NCBI GenBank assembly: GCA_045125935.1
Contig: JBGVNW010000029.1
Location: 1 to 28,080, forward strand
Origin: CAG-877 sp045125935
GTDB taxonomy: Bacteria; Bacillota_I; Bacilli_A; RF39; UBA660
Reading direction: 5' to 3'
DNA: 28,080 bases
Shown here piece after piece: positions 23,402 to 28,080 of this stretch. Position 1 is the stretch's first letter. Every line of letters begins with the position of its first letter. A model generated the notes under the pieces. That model was given only the letters and a program-made list of their open reading frames with translations. It searched no databases and was not told where the DNA came from. The position numbers and the translations under genes were made by a program.

Positions 23402-25665
23402 TTAATCCCTTTTATTTTCTTTTCTTGAACTTCATCAGTATAAATTTTCTTTTGCTTTTTTGGTTTACCTAAACTTCTTTTTTCTAGAGCTACAAAAATA
23501 GCAGTAGCAATAAATATAGATGAATATGTACCAGCAATTAATCCAAATAACATTGCTAAATTAAATGTTAGAATTTCTTTTGATCCTAAGAATATAAGTG
23601 CAACTACTGGTATTAATGTTGTAAGTGAAGTATAAATTGTACGAGTAAATGTTTCTTGAATACTTCTATTTGCTACTTCCTCTAATTTTTCTTTTGTTAT
23701 TTTATCTTCATCTAACAAATTCTCTCTAATTCTATCAAATGTAACAATAGTATCATTAATTGAATATCCAATTATCGCAAGTAAAGCAGCAATAAACATT
23801 GATGATACTTCTAATTGTAATAATCCAAATAAAGCTATCATAATTGCCACATCGTGTACCAAAGCAACAACTCCAGCTACTGCATAACTAAATTTAAAGC
23901 GAACTGATACATATAAAATAATACCAACTAAAGCTATTAATACAGAAATGATTGCATTTTTTACTAATGCTTTTTTAACTACGTTAGATACAACACCAAT
24001 ATTTACTTTAGCTTCATATTTATCCTCAAAATAAGTATTAGCCTCTTTTACTACATCTCCATCTAAAGCCTCATCAATTCTAATAACTATTTCTTCATCA
24101 GTAATTTCAATATCAGAACTCTTTAATCCAAGTTCACTTAAATCACTCTTTAATTCTTTTTTAGTTAAATCTTCATCAGTAACAATTGTAATATCAGTAC
24201 CAGCTTTATAATCAATACCTAAATTAAGTCCACAGAAACCTATTGATACTGCTCCAACTATAATAATGATAATTGATATTGCTGAGAAAAATCTTTGATT
24301 CTTTAAGAAATTAATATTTGCAAATGGTTGTTTCTTAACTTGCTCATTCTTAGATACATTTGGAATATCTTCCTTCTTAACTCCAATAAAGAAATTAGTC
24401 TTATCATTAAAGAAATCAGTTTTTACAAATAATTTCATTAACCATCTAGTAATAAATACCATTGTAAACATAGTAACTACTACTGTAATAATTGTCATAG
24501 TAGCAAATCCTTTAATTGCAGATTCGCCAAATATAAACATAATAATCGCAACAATCAATGTCGTTAGATTAGAATCTAGAATAGCACTAAAACTACTCTT
24601 AGAACCTTCTTTATAGGCAAGTGGTAAACTCTTACCTTTATATAGTTCATCTTTAATTCTTGCAAATGTAATTACATTAGAATCTACTGCCATACCAATT
24701 CCAAGTACTAAAGCTGCAATTCCAGGAAGTGTTAACACACCACCTACAACCCAGAATACTAGGAAAACTAAGAATGTATATAGAATAATTGATATTGTTG
24801 AAATAATTCCTGTAAAACGATAGATTGCTATTAAAAATATACCAATTAAAGCAATACCAATAATTCCAGCAATAAGTGTTTTTTGTAATGTTTCATCTCC
24901 AAATGATGCTCCAACTGTTTGTGATGATAACTCAGTTAATTTACTTGGAAGTGAACCACTATTAATTAAATCAACTAAATTACTAACTTCATCATCAGTA
25001 AAATTACCTTGAATAATAACATCACTCGCAAATCCTTGTGAAACAGTTGCTGCACTTAAACAATTACTTTCACTTGTTCCACATAGACTACCCTCTTTTG
25101 CATAACTATCAGTCATTTCATTAAAATCTAACCAAATAATAATCATATTTGAATCAGATTGTGAAATAGTACTAGTTACTTCATAAAATTTATCTTTATC
25201 ACTAACTGATAATAATACTGCAGGATTTCCAGAAGAATCCTCGCTAATTTTAGCACCTCCAGCTTTCAAAACATCACTTGTCATTAATAGATTATCTTCA
25301 GAATCTCTAAAAGATAATGTTGCGACAGTTGATAACTGTGAACGTGCTTGTTCAGGATCAGTAACTCCAGCTAATTTTACTCTTATTTTATCATTTCCTT
25401 CTAAAATAATTTCAGGTTCACTAACACCTAAACTATCAATTCTTTTACTTAAAGTCTTATAGGTAGCAGTTAATTTATCACTTGTCATTTTTGAACCATC
25501 AACAGATTCAACTTTATAAAGGATTTCAAAACCACCTTGTAAATCTAACCCAAACTTCAAGTTCTTAAATAATGGAATAAATGCAAAACATATACCAATT
25601 ATAAATAAAAATAAAATAATTGCTGTACGTATTGCCTTTCCTTTCCCTTTATTTTTCTTTTTCAT
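23395..25665 (-). CDS. secDF: Fused protein-export membrane protein SecDF
   Basis: Uses the proton gradient to help SecYEG/SecA-driven export. About 756 residues with 12 expected membrane segments. The SecD half starts with one segment, then FGLDLQGGFEILY, a large outside domain (about 60-260), then five segments with GIGMAVDSNVITFARIKDEL. The SecF half starts near 460 with GLNLGIDYKAGTDITI, an outside domain, and five segments with AIIGYSINDTIVTFDRIRE. The SecF motif normally reads LGIDFxGG, so YKAG is divergent. I choose the ATG at 25665 (MKKKNKGKG), six bases after GAGGTG; the GTG at 25674 is inside that site. It directly follows comN and runs into relA. Confidence 0.97.
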   Translation of the reverse strand: MKKKNKGKGKAIRTAIILFLFIIGICFAFIPLFKNLKFGLDLQGGFEILYKVESVDGSKMTSDKLTATYKTLSKRIDSLGVSEPEIILEGNDKIRVKLAGVTDPEQARSQLSTVATLSFRDSEDNLLMTSDVLKAGGAKISEDSSGNPAVLLSVSDKDKFYEVTSTISQSDSNMIIIWLDFNEMTDSYAKEGSLCGTSESNCLSAATVSQGFASDVIIQGNFTDDEVSNLVDLINSGSLPSKLTELSSQTVGASFGDETLQKTLIAGIIGIALIGIFLIAIYRFTGIISTISIILYTFLVFLVFWVVGGVLTLPGIAALVLGIGMAVDSNVITFARIKDELYKGKSLPLAYKEGSKSSFSAILDSNLTTLIVAIIMFIFGESAIKGFATMTIITVVVTMFTMVFITRWLMKLFVKTDFFNDKTNFFIGVKKEDIPNVSKNEQVKKQPFANINFLKNQRFFSAISIIIIIVGAVSIGFCGLNLGIDYKAGTDITIVTDEDLTKKELKSDLSELGLKSSDIEITDEEIVIRIDEALDGDVVKEANTYFEDKYEAKVNIGVVSNVVKKALVKNAIISVLIALVGIILYVSVRFKFSYAVAGVVALVHDVAIMIALFGLLQLEVSSMFIAALLAIIGYSINDTIVTFDRIRENLLDEDKITKEKLEEVANRSIQETFTRTIYTSLTTLIPVVALIFLGSKEILTFNLAMLFGLIAGTYSSIFIATAIFVALEKRSLGKPKKQKKIYTDEVQEKKIKGINC

Positions 25666-25675
25666 GCATCTCACC

Positions 25676-25963
25676 TCATAAAATATCTAAATCTTTATCA
25701 AAATATTGTACTCTACTAGCACTAGCTAATTTCTTCTTCAAATAATTATCAATCGCATTATTGTCAGCTTTTAAAATATCATCAACCACATCACAAAGCA
25801 TCAAATTACGTGATTTAACCCATTTTTCTTGAACCAAATAATTCCATACATCCACTTCCTTAATGTATGTATAACCATTTCGTTCAAGAATAGCTTTTTT
25901 TGCTCTTAAAGCTGGTCCAACTCTTTTATAAAGTTCTTCCTTACTTGAGAATCCAAAATCCAT
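25676..25963 (-). CDS. comN: Post-transcriptional regulator, ComN family
   Basis: In B. subtilis ComN (YrzD) acts post-transcriptionally on competence (comE) expression and localises to poles and division sites; it is encoded next to secDF, as here. The roughly 95-residue protein shows the family pattern: EELYKRVGPALRAKKAILERNGYTYI, then VWNYLVQEKWVKSRNLMLCDVVDDIL. Start choice is uncertain: the ATG at 25963 gives the usual length but is 13 bases from AAGGA; TTG 25987 and GTG 25975 are in frame upstream. It is the first gene of the operon, with a promoter at 25996. No competence genes are in the window, so its role here may differ. Confidence 0.88.
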   Translation of the reverse strand: MDFGFSSKEELYKRVGPALRAKKAILERNGYTYIKEVDVWNYLVQEKWVKSRNLMLCDVVDDILKADNNAIDNYLKKKLASASRVQYFDKDLDIL

Positions 25964-25995
25964 TCTAGAGACCACATCCTTCGACAACTACACTT

Positions 25996-26023
25996 ATTAT
26001 AGCTAAAAATAAATAAAAGTTAA
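25996..26023 (-). promoter_or_regulatory. Promoter of the comN-secDF-relA operon
   Basis: Minus-strand TATAAT (25996-26001) with TTAACT 16 bp upstream as a weak -35. Confidence 0.55.
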
Positions 26024-26051
26024 AGTAAATTGACAAAATTTCTTAATAATA

Positions 26052-26078
26052 TCAAAAGAAAAACCGCATTTTGCGGTT
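26052..26078 (-). terminator. Terminator after xerD
   Basis: Minus-strand AACCGCA (26072-26078) and TGCGGTT (26062-26068) form a 7-bp stem with a three-base loop, then TTTTCTTTTGAT. Confidence 0.85.
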
Positions 26079-26081
26079 AAA

Positions 26082-26978
26082 TTAATCGTCTTTTTTGGCT
26101 CTTGGAAAACTATTATAGTAAACTTCTTTTAAACGATCAGTCGAAACATGTGTATATATTTGGGTTGCACTAATACTTTCATGTCCCAACAATTTCTGAA
26201 CAGTAAGTAAATCACACCCCTCATTTAGTAAGTGTGTTGCGAAACTATGTCTAAGAACATGGGGAGAAATTGATTTATTTAAACTTGTCTTTTTAATTAT
26301 TTGATCAAGTACATAACGAACTCCACGTTCAGTTATTTGACCCCCATTATTATTTAAAAATAAATATAATTCATTACTTCTATTTAATTTTTTATAGCCA
26401 TCCTCTAAATAAAGTCGTAACACCTCATCACAATATTCTCCATATGTTACTTCCCGTTCTTTATTTCCTTTACCAAGAACTAAAATTGTTTTTCTCGATA
26501 AATCTATATCACCAATTTTAACATTAACTAATTCACCAACACGAAGGCCTGTCGCATAAAGCATTTCAAGTATAAGTCTATCTCTTTGACCTAAAGGTGT
26601 CCTCATATCAGGTACATTGAATAATTCTTCAAGTTCATTATACTCAAAATATCTTGGAAGTTTTTTATCCTTTTTCAATCCTGAAACTAATGAAAAAACA
26701 TTATTTGAAACAACCCCTTCAGCAGCCAAATAATTATAAAACCCTCTTAATGCACTAAGTTTCCGATCAATAGATGAATTATTATCACATTTATCTTCTT
26801 TCAAATACATTAAATAAAATCTTAAATCACTATACTCAACTCTATTATATTTAAGATTTTCACGATTTAAATAATCAAAATATTCTAAAATATCACTCTT
26901 ATAACTATTAACTGTATAATCAGAATAATTTTTTTCATATCGTAAATAATCAATATATTTATCTAATTTTTCAATCAT
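26082..26978 (-). CDS. xerD: Tyrosine recombinase XerD/XerC
   Basis: A site-specific recombinase of the kind that resolves chromosome dimers at dif. At 298 residues it has the usual Xer length. The N-terminal SAM-like DNA-binding domain spans about 1-90. The catalytic set is complete: Arg146 (TGLRVGEL), Lys170 (LGKGNKER), His240 and Arg243 (SPHVLRHSFATHLL), His266 (LLGHESISATQ) and nucleophile Tyr275 (IYTHV). XerC and XerD cannot be told apart safely here. The start overlaps the upstream hypothetical gene as ATGA, so they are coupled. No dif-like site was identified in the window, and this is a housekeeping-type Xer rather than a phage integrase. Confidence 0.93.
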   Translation of the reverse strand: MIEKLDKYIDYLRYEKNYSDYTVNSYKSDILEYFDYLNRENLKYNRVEYSDLRFYLMYLKEDKCDNNSSIDRKLSALRGFYNYLAAEGVVSNNVFSLVSGLKKDKKLPRYFEYNELEELFNVPDMRTPLGQRDRLILEMLYATGLRVGELVNVKIGDIDLSRKTILVLGKGNKEREVTYGEYCDEVLRLYLEDGYKKLNRSNELYLFLNNNGGQITERGVRYVLDQIIKKTSLNKSISPHVLRHSFATHLLNEGCDLLTVQKLLGHESISATQIYTHVSTDRLKEVYYNSFPRAKKDD

Positions 26979-27907
26979 TTTTTTCTATGAACCTTCCCAT
27001 CTGTAGAACCAAAATCATCAGTAGGTAAAAAGCCTAAAGCTTGAAGCTCTCTACTAGAATTTGCATGAATATCATCAAAATCAAATTGACTATATACTTG
27101 ATCAAGATCAATATTTCCATCTTCATCTCTCATACCATCAATTTCTTGCATCATTTGACTATCAAGTGGCGTAAAACGTAACTCTTCTTCATACTGCATC
27201 TTCCTATACACCTGAGTCTTTTCTGAACGAGAGCTATTAGTTTTTCTTTCACTGCGTTGTCTTTCTAAATACTCTTGCTCCCAAACGGCAAATCCTCTCA
27301 ATGTTTTATAATTCATACAATAACCAAATAAATTCTCAAAATTTGTACTAGCACCATTTTTATCATTATCATTAACGCATAAAGCATAATATCTAAGGGA
27401 TTTCTGAACATGTGGTGGAAATAAAGAACTATTTACAATCGAATTACTAGTTCCACTATTAACAGCATATTTAGCCATTCTTTCAACGTACTTTCTCATT
27501 TCAGGAGTTCTGTCTAAAAACTCAGGTACCCCATCTTTTCTTTTATTACGAATATTCATTGCACACTTTTGTAAAAATGGATTATTATAAATAACTTTAA
27601 ATTTATCAATATTATCATACTTACTAGCAATATACAAACGTCCCGCCTTATCAGCAACACTCTCATATTCATCAAACAATCGTAAGTAGCGACGCAAATC
27701 TTCTAAATTTTTAAAACCACAAATAAAACTATCAATCTCATCTAATGTAAAATCTGTTTTCCTTACTCCATCAATAATAAATGCCAAGGACTCTTCATCA
27801 CAACTATCACCAATCATCATTTGACCATCCATAGAACGAATTCCAAGTCTTCTTGAATAATAATCTTCAAGTTCTCTTCTCTCACCTAACCACAAATTAT
27901 ATCCCAT
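26975..27907 (-). CDS. Hypothetical protein coupled to xerD
   Basis: Not recognised. About 310 residues, soluble, mostly helical and highly charged (EYLERQRSERKTNSSRSEKT), with an acidic C-terminus (FDFDDIHANSSRELQALGF). The first part reads LGERRELEDYYSRRLGIRS. No catalytic motif is evident. The ATG at 27907 is preferred; a GTG at 27916 is also in frame and neither has a strong ribosome site. Its extended -10 (TGTTATAAT, TATAAT at 27933-27938) lies just upstream. The four-base overlap with xerD shows co-translation, so a link to chromosome or recombination functions is possible but unproven. Confidence 0.75.
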   Translation of the reverse strand: MGYNLWLGERRELEDYYSRRLGIRSMDGQMMIGDSCDEESLAFIIDGVRKTDFTLDEIDSFICGFKNLEDLRRYLRLFDEYESVADKAGRLYIASKYDNIDKFKVIYNNPFLQKCAMNIRNKRKDGVPEFLDRTPEMRKYVERMAKYAVNSGTSNSIVNSSLFPPHVQKSLRYYALCVNDNDKNGASTNFENLFGYCMNYKTLRGFAVWEQEYLERQRSERKTNSSRSEKTQVYRKMQYEEELRFTPLDSQMMQEIDGMRDEDGNIDLDQVYSQFDFDDIHANSSRELQALGFLPTDDFGSTDGKVHRKK

Positions 27908-27949
27908 CTTATACACATCACTTTCTAAAAAAATTATAACACAAGAAAA

Positions 27950-27980
27950 GAATTAAAATAAAAAAATTTTATTTTAATTC
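27950..27980. repeat. 31-bp AT-rich palindrome between divergent genes
   Basis: GAATTAAAATAAAA (27950-27963) is perfectly repeated inverted at 27967-27980 around AAA. It lies between the divergent promoters of the 26975 gene and the 28030 gene. No gene ends here, so it is not an ordinary terminator; an operator or cruciform is possible. Confidence 0.55.
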
Positions 27981-28005
27981 GCGCCTTTCGGCCATAAATA
28001 AAAAT

Positions 28006-28014
28006 TGATATACT
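28006..28014 (+). promoter_or_regulatory. Extended -10 for the gene at 28030
   Basis: TGATATACT at 28006-28014, a consensus-like extended -10, 16 bases before the ATG. No clear -35. Confidence 0.45.
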
Positions 28015-28029
28015 AATTAAGTGATGTAT

Positions 28030-28080
28030 ATGATAGAAGAAATTGAATTTCATAATAATATATTTTATAAAGATAGAACT
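28030..28080 (+). CDS. Start of a plus-strand gene, cut by the window end
   Basis: An open frame from ATG 28030 gives 17 residues (MIEEIEFHNNIFYKDRT) to the window edge. GTG 28021 and ATG 28024 are in frame upstream; the GTGATG there resembles this genome's weak ribosome sites. An extended -10 lies before it. Too short to identify. Confidence 0.5.
   Translation, partial: MIEEIEFHNNIFYKDRT

Noticed and set aside
1..28080. CRISPR arrays, tRNA or rRNA genes, prophage or toxin-antitoxin modules
   Set aside because: No regularly spaced repeats, no tRNA-like folds recognised, and no such gene families seen.

Overview
The window looks like chromosomal DNA from a low-G+C Bacillota (class Bacilli), possibly one of the small-genome gut lineages. 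The reasons are the strong AT bias, TGA used as a stop, GGAGG-type ribosome sites with many TTG starts, extended -10 promoters (TGnTATAAT), a T-box leader, a LexA/DinR-type SOS box, and Bacillus-like gene order (comN-secDF, relA-dtd, hisS-aspS, tcdA nearby). The exact lineage is inference.

Layout. 1-1640: an ISLre2-type insertion sequence whose transposase is frameshifted at an A8 run, followed by convergent pyk. 3127-7518 (minus): a class B-like sortase, mutM, polA and a 48-residue membrane protein whose promoter carries a near-consensus LexA box. 7564-9429: an IS110-family element between that small gene and divergent lexA; it seems to have separated lexA from its original promoter. 9430-10503 (plus): lexA and a membrane/zinc-ribbon protein. 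10518-12012 (minus): tcdA and a hypothetical gene. 12072-12252 (minus): a structured RNA with its own promoter and T-run, probably 6S RNA. 12340-13095 (plus): an alpha/beta hydrolase. 13132-15683 (minus): two hypothetical proteins.

15776-19566 (minus) is an aspartate-type T-box operon: leader, an unknown Cys/His-containing protein, hisS with an unusual 39-residue Cys/His-rich tail, then aspS. 19607-25963 (minus) is a tight operon comN-secDF-relA-dtd-metallopeptidase, mixing protein export, stringent response and translation quality control. 26082-27907 (minus) holds a hypothetical gene overlapping xerD. A plus-strand gene begins at 28030 and runs off the window.

Most interesting: (1) the HisRS metal-binding-like tail beside an unknown Cys/His protein under one T-box; (2) a candidate SOS-induced division inhibitor (YneA/SosA-like position) and the IS110 element splitting it from lexA; (3) a candidate bridge RNA in the IS110 left end; (4) a hairpin that would hide the ISLre2 transposase ribosome site in read-through RNA; (5) a sortase lacking the catalytic arginine.
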